Assembly (NCBI GenBank): GCA_963575745.1
Contig: CAUYUJ010016147.1
Coordinates: 98,501 to 162,500 of the forward strand
Source: Prorocentrum cordatum
Taxonomy: Eukaryota; Sar; Dinophyceae; Prorocentrales; Prorocentraceae
Reading direction: 5' to 3'
DNA: 64,000 nt
Part shown: positions 40,725 to 52,438 of the stretch, one piece after another
How positions within the stretch are numbered: the first letter of the stretch is position 1
Layout of the letters: every line of letters starts with the position of its first letter
Made by a program: the position numbers and the translations under genes
Notes under the pieces: generated by a model
The model's input: the letters and a program-made list of their open reading frames with translations, nothing else
Databases searched by the model: none
What the model was told of the DNA's origin: nothing

Positions 40725-40902
40725 CAGGTAGTCATTTAGGGCCCCCTCCTTGGGGCCCCTGTGGGGCCCCCGGGGCCGCCCGCCCCGAGCGCGCAGGGCC
40801 GGCCGCCGCCTCGAGCCGCTGGCTGGCCACCCCTCACGGGGACGCCGCCGCTGCGCCCGGGGCCGGCGAGGCGCTGCCGCGGCCCGGGGGCCGTCGCCGG
40901 GC

Positions 40903-41372
40903 GTTGCTGGAAGTGCCCCTGGCCCAGGGCTCGGCATCGCTCGGACGTGTGCATTTTTCCTTCGGCGAGGACCATCGAGGAGCATCCTTGATCATCTGGC
41001 GAAAAAAGCACGCGCGAAACCGAAAAAAAACACGGAATGGACGCCCGAGCGATGGCCAGAGGGTGCGTCTCGGACTTTCTTGGAAGGGGCGCCGCAAGGC
41101 CGAGGCGCACTGGATACGGATAAAGATTGAGCCTTTTGGGGGCAGATTATCATCCATGCCTCATGTTTCTTGGGAAGAGTGTCCGAAACTCCAAGACGCA
41201 CTGGATGTGGATAAAGACATTGCCCGCAAGAAGTGCCCCTGGCCCAGGGTGCCCCCAGCCTCCCGCTCCATCCTGGAGCCCCTATGGGGCCCTCCTGGGC
41301 CTCGTGGGGAGTGCCCTGGAGGCCGCCTGGGCCACCCCGAGAACCCTGCGGGTACCTTGGGCCAGGGGTAAT
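40903..41372. mobile_element. MITE-I fragments around a nested MITE-D
   Basis: GCGTTGCTGGAAGTGCCCCTGGCC at 40900-40925 is a MITE-I left end, followed at once by MITE-D copy 5 (40935-41054, CATCGCTCGGACG to GACGCCCGAGCGATG). A further MITE-I-like unit lies at 41236-41372 (AAGTGCCCCTGGCCCAGGGT to TACCTTGGGCCAGGGGTA). Two copies of a CGCACTGGATNNGGATAAAG segment (41106, 41198) indicate an additional local duplication. Confidence 0.6.
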
Positions 41373-41644
41373 GGAGGGTGGCGATTAAGAAGTGACCGGG
41401 GGTCGTGTTCACGCGGCGGCGCCCGGGATGACGATTGGACAAAGCGGCCGCGGGCTGGAAAACTATGTTTTTTTTGTTTTATCGTTCTCCCCCAGTCAGA
41501 AAATTATGCAGAAATATTGCAGGACACAATTTTGTTTAATCGTTCTCTCCCATTCTTTATTAATCGTCATCCCGCATTACTTCTAGCAGCACCAGGTGTC
41601 GGGCCGCGGCCCCCGGCCCGCGGGCGCAGAGGGGCCCTCGCCAT

Positions 41645-41880
41645 ATCCGTGAGTCCGGCGGGCCGGGAGGAGGACGACGGGGCCTTGCGGAGCGTGCCTG
41701 GAGCGGTCTCGGAGCGTGCCGGGGCGCTCCGAGATCTGGACGCCCGAAACGGGCCCTGCCCTCGCCAGATCCACGAGTCCTCCGGCGGGCCAGGAGGAGG
41801 ACGACGGGGCCTTGCGGAGCGTGCCGGGAGCGGTCTCGGAGCGCTCCGGGGCGCTCCGAGATTTGGTAGTCCCCAAACGT
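41645..41880. repeat. 127-bp tandem duplication
   Basis: GGCGGGCCNGGAGGAGGACG, CTTGCGGAGCGTGCC, GGTCTCGGAGCG and GGGGCGCTCCGAGAT occur twice, offset 127 bp. The 200 bp after it contain mirrored GGTTTGGGGG / CCCCCAAACC-type motifs. Confidence 0.82.
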
Positions 41881-42096
41881 GGTGGATGACAACACCTGGC
41901 GGTGAGTCTCGGGCGATTTGGTGTCACCACCCGGTTGGGGGACTCGTGCGGTTTTCCGAGGATGTCCCGGACATTGGCGGGTGCAGGAGTCACCAAACCC
42001 GGTGGTGACCCCGCGTCCCCAAACCCAGCGGTGACCTTTTTTGGGATTCCAGGTCGCCGCCTGGTATCTCACCACCCGGTTTGGGGGTTCCCAAGA

Positions 42097-42313
42097 GATC
42101 TGGACGCCCGAAATGGGTACGGAAAGAAGGGGTACAAGGCCCAACAGCAGTTCCTGTTCATTTTGGGCAGGGTTCGCTGTCCGCGCCGCCGCGGCCTGTG
42201 TCCCTTCGAGGCAGAAGGCCGCCTGCCCAACAGCGGCCGCTGTTGGTTTGGGGCAACATTTGCTGTTGGGCATTGTACCCATGTTTTCCGTACCCATTTC
42301 GGGCATCCAAATG
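42097..42313. mobile_element. MITE with about 50-bp inverted termini
   Basis: Left GACGCCCGAAATGGGTACGG and GGCCCAACAGCAG, matched by the reverse of GCTGTTGGGCATTGTACCC and CCGTACCCATTTCGGGCATC at the right, with a few mismatches. The centre is GC-rich with a CAACAGCGGCCGCTGTTG palindrome. Confidence 0.78.
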
Positions 42314-42490
42314 AGAAGGCCGCGGCGCCCGAGCCATCCTCCAGAGCCGCGGGATCCTCAGAGATGCTCGGTGTATCCTCGCCCAAACTTCTCCTCGTCC
42401 TGCGGCCTGCTGCGAATGCAGGCAGCTCGGTGGGCGGTGGGGGGGTAATTAGGGCATCGAAGGGTACGCAGAAGACGGCGCAAACATAGC

Positions 42491-42646
42491 TGAGCCGTCG
42501 GAGCTCCGCGCGCATTGTCCTCGGGTCGGCGCCAGGGCTTCCCTGGCGGCGCCTCCAGCGTCCTCCCCTGGCGCGCGCTCCGCGCGCCAGGAGGGGGGGA
42601 GGGGGCTCCAGCGCGGATCCCAGGGAGCCCGCTCGGAGCTCCAGCG
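42491..42646. mobile_element. MITE-G, copy 4
   Basis: GAGCCGTCGGAGCTCCGCGC to CCCGCTCGGAGCTCCAGCG, with CCTGGCGCGCGCTCCGCGCG inside. Confidence 0.65.
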
Positions 42647-42683
42647 TGTGTGCACGCCGGTCGTGGGCAGCATGCATGTCGGT

Positions 42684-42853
42684 CGGGGGTGGACAGGGCC
42701 CCCGCCGTGGCACGTCGACGAGTTCGTGGTCCGTGTTCGGTGCCCGAAAAGGCGCCCCGGCGTTCCTTTTCCAGGCTCGCGCCCAGCCAGGTTTGGGCCC
42801 GAGGTCGTTTTCACGGAGCCACGTTTTGCTGAAGGGGATGCTGTCCACCCCCG
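42684..42853. mobile_element. MITE-H, copy 3 (diverged)
   Basis: CGGGGGTGGACAGGGCCCCC to GGGATGCTGTCCACCCCCGA. The shared interior is limited to CACGTCGACGAGTT and GGTCGTTTTCACGGAG. Confidence 0.6.
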
Positions 42854-44062
42854 AGCATTTCTGGATGACCAGACTCCAGTAGACTTTAGGCGCCCTCCTA
42901 CTTCCAGGATCGGGTGGTCTCTGTCTGCCCTTCCTCTGCAGGGGGCGGGCGCAGGCCCAATCTACTCCCAACGCTTTCCTACTTCGTGCGTCTACCCACT
43001 TCTTCCGAACGACGGGCATGCAGTTGTTTTCCCTCTAGGGTTCGGAACTCTTCGATCACGCGGCGAAATCCGAACCTTCGCCCCGCCTCTCATCGAGTCA
43101 GGAGGATTGATGGTCGGTGGGGGTCAGGGTTCGGATGTCGCCACCTACCTTGGGAGCACCCTCCCTTCCCCCGCTCTCCCTCTCGTCACTTCCATTATGT
43201 TCGCCAGCTCAGGGCGCGCCGCTGCGTTGGCCCCGCTGTCGTCCTGGCGCCCCTGGGTCATCGCACGCCAGGTCTGCTGTGGGCAATCAGGGCGTCGGCA
43301 CACGTCGCAGATTCGGAGTCGCAAGTGATGGCTCCGAGGCTGGTGTAGTGCGGCAGATTCTTGCCGCGTCGATGCGGCGGCGACCCCGCCGCGGGCTTCC
43401 AAGGCTGAACGCCGCCAGTGGCCCAGAATCGACTAATGTGGTATGATCTGCGCTATCGGAAAGCCGCCAGTCTTCCAAGGTTGAACGATCCGCACGGTGT
43501 CACAAATCACGGCCAAAGTCGTCACGATACAAACCATCAGGATCATACCCATACCAGCACCTCGTAGAAGGTTAGGATCCTGTGCGCGCACGATGGAGGG
43601 CTCGGGAGTCAGAACGAATATCCATAATTCGCTCACGCTATGACGACACACTATGACAACTAGCAGAGAGTGTGGCATTTCCGGCGTTCACGTTCTATCG
43701 GCATCATGGATTGGATTGCATGCGTGAGGGGCCGTTGCATATGAAGTTGTCCTGGTGGCTGTGCATGGCGAGCAGTTCAGGTGTCCAGTGGATGAACCGA
43801 ATGCACACTTCCTCAACAGTCTTGTTATGTTTTCCAGTCTGTGCTTGCTGCTGCCGCGCTGGCTTTTGGCAATGCATCTATACATGTGTTGTAGTTCTGC
43901 GCAGATACGTCTTTGCCTGAGGAATGGTAAACATGTAGATGGTGATGATGCTGGCTTTACACCATACTACAAGATAGCCTGGAGAGCTTGGGGCACTTAG
44001 CAACGATCAGATGAGCACTAGGCAGTCGCGTGCACACGAACAGTTAAAGTGCGTGCCTGCGC
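42854..44062. other. Interval without recognised features
   Basis: Unique-looking sequence of lower GC than most of the window. Frames are short and interrupted. No repeats above background were seen. Confidence 0.4.
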
Positions 44063-44416
44063 ATGTGGAAATGCTTTACCAAGTTCACCCTTGCCCCTCG
44101 TTGCCCCACCCTCGAAGCCTTCGTGGATTCACCCCAGCTGACTCTTCCAGGCGGCCCTGCCACCAACCTGCCCCATCTCAGGGGGTGTGCGTGCCCCTGT
44201 CCGTGCATCCCCCCTACGCGCATAGCTGCATACCTTCTTCCAGATGGACAAGAAGACACTGTGACGCCAGGGACAGTCACGATTCGGCATGTGGGGTCTC
44301 CGAGCGGGCAGAGATGTCTCTGGCAGCTGCGCCTCGCCGACTACCAGCAGCACGGCCTTTCTGCAGAGTTGCTCGTTGACAGCCTTTCTTGTCAGTCGTT
44401 TGACCGTCACTTGTGA
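44063..44416 (+). CDS. Possible small gene or terminal exon, doubtful
   Basis: 117 codons from ATG 44063 to a TGA. The second half (TVTPGTVTIRHVGSPSGQRC, LWQLRLADYQQHGLSAELLV) has balanced, globular-like composition, unlike neighbouring frames. Possible acceptors (CTCTTCCAG at 44150, CTTCTTCCAG at 44243) lie inside it, so only part may be coding. No domain is recognised and no downstream exon was found. Confidence 0.2.
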   Translation: MWKCFTKFTLAPRCPTLEAFVDSPQLTLPGGPATNLPHLRGCACPCPCIPPTRIAAYLLPDGQEDTVTPGTVTIRHVGSPSGQRCLWQLRLADYQQHGLSAELLVDSLSCQSFDRHL

Positions 44417-44669
44417 CGGCCTACTACTCCCCAGCCCTGCTCCATGGGCACGCCACCAGTCGAGCCTGGGGTCGCGGAGGCCTCGATGTTGTCGTGTCAG
44501 TGACCAGGGGAGTTCGTCGGCCAATCAATCGAACGCAAAGAGGGGGAGCCCAGGTGCCCAACCTGGCGGCGTTCCTCTTCATGCCCACGGGCGAGCCGCC
44601 CCAACGCAGCTAGCTGCGTTTTCACATATGGTCGGGTGCGCATGGTGTGTGCAATCATATGTATTATGT

Positions 44670-44700
44670 GTGTCTGCGCACACACGCACACACACTTATA
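44670..44700. repeat. TGTG/CACA short tract
   Basis: GTGTGTCTGCGCACACACGC followed by ACACACAC, forming a small hairpin. The 360 bp after it hold no supported gene. Confidence 0.5.
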
Positions 44701-45057
44701 TGACTGGCCAGAGACCGATAAAGAGGTTGTGGCGGTTGTAGCGGAACTCGCGACGGGACAGCCATCGGGACAACCGTCTCCATCCAGCGAACCGCCTCTA
44801 TCGGTCTTGGATCTGCTGGCCTCACGTTCTACCTATCTTATTGCCCCTCTGCCGATCTTACTATACAGCAATCGATCGGGCTCAGTGTATACCTCTATAC
44901 TGATGTCTAAGGTTAAAGATTGGCCTCGCTATATAGCTATCGATATCACTGTCTACCCCTCGATTTCATTCTCGATATGTTTGCCTATGCACCTGGATCT
45001 CGGCCTCACAATCTACGTAACGATCCCGATATCAATACATATACCTGCCATCGGGGC

Positions 45058-45222
45058 ACACAGCGTGACAACCATCCGAACAACCATCGGGACAGCCATC
45101 GGGATTGCCATCGGGACAACCATCGGGACAACCATCTGGGCAGCCATCGGGAGAACCATCGGGAGAACCATCGGGACAGCCATCGGGACAACCGTCGGGA
45201 GAACCGCCGGGACAACAAGAGG
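45058..45222. repeat. 12-bp minisatellite
   Basis: About 13 copies of CATCGGGACAAC with variants (CATCGGGACAGC, CATCGGGAGAAC, GTCGGGAGAAC). All three frames stay open (for example GQPSGQPSGEP), but no flanking coding signal supports a protein. Confidence 0.88.
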
Positions 45223-45283
45223 AACGATGGATTCGGCTTGTGTCGGAGGTTCGTTTTTTGCGATGTGCGGGGCGGAAGGGGGG

Positions 45284-45425
45284 AAGGGGAGGAGGAGGAG
45301 GAGGAGGAGGAGGAGGAGGAGGAGGAGGAAGAGGAGGAGGAGGAGGAGGAGGAGGAGAAGGACGACGACGACGATGACGTCGATAACGACGGGGAGGAGG
45401 AAGATGAGGAGGAGGAGGACAAGGC
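45284..45425. repeat. GGA then GAC microsatellites
   Basis: GGA tract 45287-45358, GACGACGACGACGATGACG 45361-45390, then GGAGGAGGAAGATGAGGAGG. From 45440 to 46085 there is no supported gene. Confidence 0.85.
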
Positions 45426-46092
45426 GGCAGAGGAATAGGAGGATGATGGAGCGGAGGAGGAAGATGGTGATGTTGAAGATGAGAATTGACGATGATGTTG
45501 ACCACGGTGAGGATAGGAGGCGAATTGACGGTGGTGTTGAAGATGTTGGTGAGTTTTCGAAGGGTCGTTCAACGATTGCTCAAGAGTTGTCCCAACAGGG
45601 CCCCAAGAGGGCCTCGATCGATAGGGCCCCAAGAGGAGTACACATCAGGTCACGTCAGCGATATGGTAGGAAGCGTCAACTGGCACCGACAGGCATCGAG
45701 AGGCGAGATTTGAACGTCCCAAAGCGAGTTCGAAAAAGGTCACGGAGGCACACCCAACAACGCAAACACACAATCCTTAGGGAGGTTGTGGGGGAGAGTC
45801 CTCCTGGGAGTGTGTCTTTGTTTGCTTTCTGGTGCCCTTATTTGTTGGGTTGCGGGCTTAAAACCAAATGCCACACTGCTTTGTTATGGCTCTGTGTTAA
45901 AACTAAACGCCGAATGTATTGTCCGTCTCCGAGCGGAAGAGACAAATTACACAGAGGGAAGCAAAGCTACCAACACATCAATAGTTGTTTTTTTTTGGTT
46001 GGCAGGATCCCTCCGTGTATTGATTTACGGGCGCAGCCCGTAATTTGATTCTCGCGAGGTAGACACTGACAGACTGAACTGAACCACCAGGC

Positions 46093-47398
46093 CGTTAGAT
46101 GGCAGTTTTATTTCCGCGGGTGAGGATATTTCGGGTGGCAGTTTTAAGCCAGCTGGTGAGCATATTTCGGTGGCAGTTTTAAGCCAGCGGGTGAGGATAT
46201 TTCGGTGGCAGTTTTAAGCGCCAGCGGGTGAGGATGTTTCGGTGGCAGTTTTAAGCCAGCGGGTGAGGATATCTCGGGTGAGGATATTTCGGTGGCAGTT
46301 TTACGCCAGCGGGTGAGGATATTTCGGGTGGCAGGTTTAAGCCAGCGGGTGAGGATATCTCGCGTGGCAGTTTTAAGCCAGCGGGTGAAGATATTTCGGA
46401 TGAGGATATTTCGGGTGGCTGTTTTAAGCCAGCGGGTGAGGATATTTCGGGTGGGGTTTAAGCCAGCGGGTGAGGATATCTCGGGTGGCAGTTTTAAGCC
46501 AGCGGGTGAGGATATCTCGGGTGGCAGTTTTAAGCCAGCGGGTGAGAATATTTTGGCAGGTCCGCGGGTGAGGATATTTCGGGTGGCAGTTTTAAGCCAG
46601 CTGGTGAGCATATTTCGGTGGCAGTTTTAAGCCAGCGGGTGAGGATATTTCGGTGGCAGTTTTAAGCGCCAGCGGGTGAGGATGTTTCGGTGGCAGTTTT
46701 AAGCCAGCGGGTGAGGATATCTCGGGTGAGGATATTTCGGTGGCAGTTTTACGCCAGCGGGTGAGGATATTTCGGGTGGCAGGTTTAAGCCAGCGGGTGA
46801 GAATATCTCGCGTGGCAGTTTTAAGCCAGCGGGTGAAGATATTTCGGATGAGGATATTTCGGGTGGCTGTTTTAATCCAGCGGGTGAGGATATTTCGGGT
46901 GGCAGGTTTAAGCCAGCGGGTGAGGATATCTCGGGTGGCAGTTTTAAGCCAGCGGGTGAGGATATCTCGGGTGGCAGTTTTAAGCCAGCGGGTGAGAGTA
47001 TTTGGGTGGCAGTTTTAAGCCAGCGGGTGGGGATATTTCGGGTGGCAGTTTTAAGCCAGCTGGTGAGCATATTTCGGTGGCAGTTTTAAGCCAGCGGGTG
47101 AGGATATTTCGGTGGCAGTTTTAAGCGCCAGCGGGTGAGGATGTTTCGGTGGCAGTTTTAAGCCAGCGGGTGAGGATATCTCGGGTGAGGATATTTCGGT
47201 GGCAGTTTTACGCCAGCGGGTGAGGATATTTCGGGTGGCAGGTTTAAGCCAGCGGGTGAGGATATCTCGCGTGGCAGTTTTAAGCCAGCGGGTGAAGATA
47301 TTTCGGATGAGGATATTTCGGGTGGCAGTTTTAAGCCAGCGGGTGAGGATATTTCGGGTGGCAGGTTTAAGCAAGCGGGTGAGGATATCTCGGGCGGA
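46093..47398. repeat. Higher-order minisatellite, 36-39 bp units in about 450-bp blocks
   Basis: Basic unit GGTGGCAGTTTTAAGCCAGC followed by GGGTGAGGATATTTCG. Variant units mark block boundaries: AGCTGGTGAGCATATTTCGG at 46151, 46599 and 47058, followed each time by a unit with AAGCGCCAGCGGGTGAGGATG and one with TTTTACGCCAGCGGG. The same order of variants in each of three blocks shows block-wise amplification. It translates as repeated VAVLSQRVRIFR but is bounded by non-coding sequence. Confidence 0.93.
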
Positions 47399-47459
47399 CG
47401 AGGCAAGAGGCGGCGGGAGGAGGATTTCATTGAAAATGGACGACGGGGGGGGGGAGATC

Positions 47460-47590
47460 AGCTCGAGGGCGGAGGACGCGGACGGGATGAGGAGGCGGCA
47501 GAAGGGAGGAGGAGGTGGAAGTGGAGGAGTCGAGGAGGAGGAGGAGGAGGTGGAAGAGGAGGAGGAGGAGGAAGAGGAGGGAGGAACCGA
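47460..47590. repeat. GGA/GAG purine-rich tract
   Basis: Imperfect GGAGGA with GTGGAAGTGGAGG interruptions, immediately after the higher-order array. Confidence 0.8.
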
Positions 47591-47929
47591 GAAGAGCTCT
47601 GTGCTCGGCGCGGGCATCCAGCCGCCACGCGATGCATCATCTGTATGGTCGGCCCAGCCGACGGCTACGCCTCCAGCGAGGTGCTGCGCCCGTATATATG
47701 CTCGCCCCTTGGCGTGGGGCTGGCGGGGGGCCAAGGGGCGAGCTGTCCGGTGATTACTTATTTGTTGCGTTCATTTGGTATTCTGCCTCCGAACTTGAAG
47801 CCCTCACAAATTAAACAGATGTTTGTTGTTAGGCTCCGAGCTGGAACACCAGAACGCATGGTGTTGTTTGTCTCCGAGCAGAAGAACCAAACCATGAGGC
47901 AAACAAAACAATGACACATTATAATCCCC

Positions 47930-48125
47930 GGGGGTGGCGTTGGGGGAAGAGCCCTCCAGGGTATGTTTGTGTTGTGCTTTTGTTGGTTCGGGGGACATGT
48001 GTTTTTTTTGTGCTCCAGGGTATGTTTTTTGTGTGCGTTCGTTTTTGTCGTTCTTTTTGTGGTTGTTGTATGTTTTTGTGTTTTTGGGAAGAACCCTCCA
48101 GGGTATGTTTTTTTTTGTGCTGGAA
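47930..48125. repeat. CCTCCAGGGTATGTTTTTTG repeats
   Basis: The phrase TCCAGGGTATGTTT occurs four times (about 47957, 48015, 48095 and a worn one) with T/G-rich spacers. No gene seen from 47600 to 48740. Confidence 0.6.
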
Positions 48126-48739
48126 ACATGGTTTTGAGGATTCTGGGCTGAAGCACAGCTTTCTTGTTGATAATTCACCAAACGCGCCATGTTTTTTGGT
48201 TGGTTCCGAGCAGAACGGCTAGGCAAACGTAAGGACAACACGGGGAGCAATCCAAACAGTCTTTGGGTTGGGTTATGCGGAAAAGTCCGCCCACCATTTG
48301 TGCATTGTGTCATTGTGTCTTCCTTTATGCCTGGGAGCTCTCACGCGGGGGGGAGCGGCCGCGGCGATGCGGTTTCGCAAGCACCGTTGTGGGCGGGTGG
48401 GCGGGAAGATTGCGTGAGCAATGGGGTTGGCAGTTTCGAGCTCGGCAGGGCGAACGCACTGCACAGGTTGCACATCATTGGGTTGCACAGCCTAGCTTGC
48501 ATATACATAGGTTGCTCCACACAGTGTTCACCACAGAGCTTCTCCTTTATAAGAGAAAATTATGAGCTACCCCCCCCAGGTTACCGGATCATTTTTATGT
48601 GTGCAATTTACACACGATTCTGCCCGATCGTCCATCTTGAACATGAGCTCGTACTATCCCAGCCAGGCCGGAAGCGATCCCATGCCATCCGCTGCAGAAA
48701 GCTATTATGTGCGCGCATCTGTTCATCACAAATCATAAG

Positions 48740-49340
48740 TTTCTGACAGTTTTTGCAATTGATGAGGCAAAGTCCACACGCGCGTGTCGTCGCGTGCGCA
48801 TGCCGATCATTCAAAAACCTGCAGTTTGGTAAGGAACTCGAAAGCGAGCGTCCAAAGTACATACGAAACACACATATGCCCGCAACGAGGATCTTCAAAC
48901 AAAGCTTGAGCTCGCGCTCTTGCGAATCCTTGTGGAAATCATCGGCTTTCAACCTTTCATTCAATGCTACCAAACGGGCTTCGCGCGCGCATGTCGATAT
49001 CGTTCGAACGCCCTAGCGCGCGAGCTGCGGCAATAATCCTTTGCAACATCTGGGACGAAGTGCGCGCGCGCGTGGTCGCGCGCGTATGCCGAAATCTTTC
49101 AAAAACCATGGGTTTCGCAAGGATTTCAAAACCGAGCGTCCCGAAACCGTATAACAAACATATGGTTCCGCAGTATCAGTTGTCAAAAAAGCTTGCGCTC
49201 GCGCTCGGGTTAAACCTTAAAGACAACCACAGGTTGTCAACATGTCCATGCAAGTCTGCCAAACGGGCCTCTCAAGCCGCATGCCGAACTCAATCGAATG
49301 CCTTTGCGCGCGTGCTGGGGGGGGACGATCCATGTCAAAT
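48740..49340. repeat. Degenerate repeat of about 150-200 bp with CG-dinucleotide runs
   Basis: Recurring order: GCGCGCGTNGTCGCG, CGCATGCCGATATCNTTC, AAAAACCNTGNGTTTCGNAAGGA, ACCGAGCGTCC. Three to four copies can be traced (48778, 48985, 49065, 49260). A CACCGTCACTG/CGTCGTTGTCGACG-rich stretch follows to 49560. Confidence 0.5.
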
Positions 49341-49887
49341 AATGCCATGCGGCCACTCTCGCGCGTCGGCCGCGCGCGCATTTCGAACTCCGTCCACCAC
49401 CTTCATCACCGACGCGAGGACGCCTTCATCGTCGCCAGCGTGATCATCATCGGCACCGTCACTGGCCGTGCTGTCGTCGTTGTCGACGTCGTCACCAGCA
49501 TCGCTACTATCATCGTCGTGTCTACCGTTGCCGACGTTGCCGTGGTAGGACGCACGCCCAAGTCGCCGACTCGCACTGAAGTGCACGCTGTAATGTGCCC
49601 AGCGGTCAGCGCCACCACGGCCGCGTCGGTCACGCCAAACTAGTTCGCCGCTGCGCGCGTGTGCGTGCGCGGATTGGAGCGGCCGCAAACATGCACCAGC
49701 CAATGCCAAGCACTCATCGCAATCTCCGCCGCATGGCGTTGCTAACCAAGTTTCGGGTGGGTGGCTGGGATGTTTACAAGAGCATGGCATGTGTCAGCTC
49801 GTTTGTAACAAACAATTGCACAGTATAGATTCACCACTTCTTGTTGCACAACTTACTACGTACCGTGCTGCACAAGGGTTTGCGATT

Positions 49888-49914
49888 TATTGTTGTTGTT
49901 GTTGTTGGTGTTGG

Positions 49915-49956
<42 letters not shown>

Positions 49957-49957
49957 G
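49888..49957. repeat. (TTG)n microsatellite
   Basis: About 20 TTG units with two GTTGGTG interruptions. Confidence 0.9.
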
Positions 49958-50040
49958 GGGTCGGCTAAAGGGCGCCGCTCTTGCGCTGATCATTGCAGGG
50001 GACGGGCTGGGACATGTGCGATACTGAAACACGTAATAGA

Positions 50041-50198
50041 TTACCAGCCTGTAACATATCCCTATCCCTATGCTGGGCACCTCCTCATCACGATGCCAAT
50101 CTTAGGGATTCCCTTATTTTTTGAGGGCGAATCCCTAAGATTGTCATCGCCTTTTGGCGTGTCAATCTTAGGGATAGGGATACGTTCGAGGCTGGTAA
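50041..50198. mobile_element. MITE-C, copy 2, with 5-bp target duplication
   Basis: 158 bp, about 95 percent identical to 17630-17790. Termini TTACCAGCCT and AGGCTGGTAA. ATAGA precedes (50036-50040) and follows (50199-50203). Confidence 0.9.
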
Positions 50199-50420
50199 AT
50201 AGAGGGGAACCACGGGAGAGAGGACAAGGGGGCTTGTGCATGGGTGCGCTGAGCCGTCCAGATCGGCCACCGGGGCACGCCATACTTGCGAGAGCCGCTC
50301 GCTGCACGGCACATTCTGACCCGCAGGCGTTGGGCGGCACGAGTGTTTGTGCTGATTGAGTTGCAGTGCGGGCCTCGATTATCACTTGGTGTTCTTCTGC
50401 CAGGCGCGGCAATCACTTGG

Positions 50421-50540
50421 CATCTCTCGGACGTGTGCATTTTTCCTTCGGCGAGGGCCATCGAGGAGCATCCTTGACCATATGGCGAAAAAACACGCAC
50501 GAAACCGAAAAAAACACAGGGAATGGACGTCCGAGCGATG
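50421..50540. mobile_element. MITE-D, copy 6
   Basis: CATCTCTCGGACGTGTGCAT to TGGACGTCCGAGCGATG, 120 bp. The interior is almost identical to the copy at 40935. Confidence 0.87.
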
Positions 50541-51185
50541 GCAGTATCAGGCTGGCAGCCGGTCGCCGGGGCGCGCACCGCGCCAGGGTCGGCCGAGTGC
50601 GCCGCGCAGGTTCGCGCGGTACCGCCGCGCTGCTTGCACCATCGCCAGTTTTGTTCATCCGCTTGACGCAATCCCTGGGGATTCGTTGTGACGTTCTGCC
50701 GCCGCATGCACAGGCAGTGGTTGCGTGGTGCACGCGGTGTTAAGAATAATCGGCCGCGAGATGTTTTTTTTTCGCAAGCCTGTCTCATTCAAGCTGGTTG
50801 CCCGCTGTTGCCCCCCCTTTCCCCCACCTTGGCAACCGCATCATGCAGTAGCATGCATGGCGGTGTGTCCGTAAGCAAGCCCGTACGCCCACACACGGGC
50901 GCACGCAAACACGCAGTACCCGAAAGCGCACGTGACATCATGTGAGTTGATGGCTAGTGTGGCCACGGGCGTACGTGTAGCGCCGTGTGGTGACGTTCTT
51001 GTGCGAATGTTTGATGTGATTCTGCCATATCGGACGGAGTCAGGGGGTGAGACGAAGTGGCCCCAACTTGGGCATCTGTTTTAATGTCGGTTCGTGTCAT
51101 GCGTGTGGTCGAGACGGGCATGCGCGAGGACGATGAAGTGCTGGCCAAGGCTAGGGCCACGTCGGACAACCTAGTTTTGCCGAAG
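50541..51185. other. Interval without recognised features
   Basis: Unique sequence with short frames only. A short homopolymer T run at 50765 and a C-run at 50812-50825. Confidence 0.4.
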
Positions 51186-51189
51186 GTCT

Positions 51190-51850
51190 CGCGGGGGGGC
51201 GCGAGGTTTTTCCGTCGTTGTCTTGTGTCCCGTGACTTGCCTTGTGGGTTGTCTTTTGGTTGTCCCGTGGTTGTCTTGTGGGATGTCCCGCGGCTTGTCT
51301 TGTTGTTCTCCCATCGGTTGTGCAGCGGGTTGTTCTGTGTTTGCCTTTTGGGTTGTCCCGTGGTTGGTTCCCGTGGGTTGTGCTGTGGTTGTCCCGTGGT
51401 TATTGTGTGGTTGTCTTGCTTTTGTCGCGTGGGATGTCCCGTGAATGGCCCCGTCGGAAATGACAGCATCCAATTGCAATTCCAATTGCAGGCGATACAT
51501 GTTGTCTGCACATCGACATGCACATCGAGGTGCTAAAAGGAGGCACATATGTGTGCAAGACGACATGCACATCGACATGTAAGTCGAGCTGCAATTGCAT
51601 ATGCGAACCGAAAATCAATCGACATGCATATCATAGGGCAATCGGCATGCAGATGCGACATGCAGTTCAAAGCGCATATGCAAATGCAGCTTGAAGCACA
51701 CGTCGAATGCCGCGTTTTATTGCAAGTCGGCGTGCATATTGATTGTGCGCTCAAAAACAACATCGAAACGGCAGTCCACCTTCACATCGACATGCGGCAT
51801 GCAAGGCGCCATGCCCATCGGACCACACACCAAACTTGCACGCGGGAGTG
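51190..51850. repeat. GT-rich block then CATCGACATGCA-type repeats
   Basis: 51190-51450 is built of TTGTCCCGTGGTTGTCNTG units. 51470-51850 is built of degenerate hexamer pairs GACATGCACATCGACATG, CAATTGCA and CATATGC, many self-complementary. Confidence 0.6.
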
Positions 51851-52008
51851 CACATCGTAAGGCGACTCTTCCCCCCCGTCCGACCTCCTTGCCGACCCGA
51901 GGGTTGGCCTACGACCTACGAGGTGGATGTGTCCACGCCTGTCCTGCTCGGCCACGGAGCGAACGCGTGAGGGTGATGCGGAGGAGATTGAGGCTGGTCT
52001 GCGAGGTA

Positions 52009-52175
52009 CACATTGTTCATTTCTAGTTTTTCGAAGGATCTTTGATTGTGTTGGGGGCCAAGTTCCTTTCGTTTCGAATTGTGCTATCCTGGACCTCTTC
52101 CTGGCCACTAGAGGGCCAGGAACAATTAGAAACGAGCACAGTTAGAAATGAGCACGATTAGAAACGAACGACGCG
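52009..52175. mobile_element. MITE-E, copy 4
   Basis: 167 bp, TA on both sides. CACATTGTTCATTTCTAG at the left, TTAGAAACGAACGACGCG at the right. Confidence 0.83.
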
Positions 52176-52261
52176 TAGTTTCGTCCACGCCTGCCCTGTT
52201 CAGCCACGGAGCGAACGCATGAGGGGGGCGAGGCGACTGAGGCTTTGGAGCAGTGATGATA

Positions 52262-52438
52262 CACAGTCAGCCCGCATAGTAAGGACGGGCAGCCCTCCCA
52301 AGGGTACCCTTGCACCCTTGCCTCCTCGGCCCATCCTTGGCCACTTTCGTTGGCCGCGCCCCGTCCGGGAAGCTGCGAAATGGGCGTCAGAGGCCCCTGC
52401 AATCCTCACCGCGCAGCCTTCCCATGCGGGTTGGCTTC
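52262..52438. mobile_element. MITE-F, copy 3 (intact reference)
   Basis: ACAGTCAGCCCGCATAGTAAG at the left, TTCCCATGCGGGTTGGCTTC at the right, with CAAGGGTACCCTTGCACC in the left half. This uninterrupted copy shows what the split copy at 16720-17066 looked like. Confidence 0.75.

Noticed and set aside
45058-45222. 12-bp repeats as antifreeze-like or Gly/Gln/Pro/Ser-repeat protein
   Set aside because: All frames are open only because the unit length is a multiple of three; no start or stop context fits.
46292-47430. Repeated peptide VAVLSQRVRIFR as a possible repeat protein
   Set aside because: Units vary between about 36 and 39 bp with small indels that break the frame between blocks, and flanks are non-coding.
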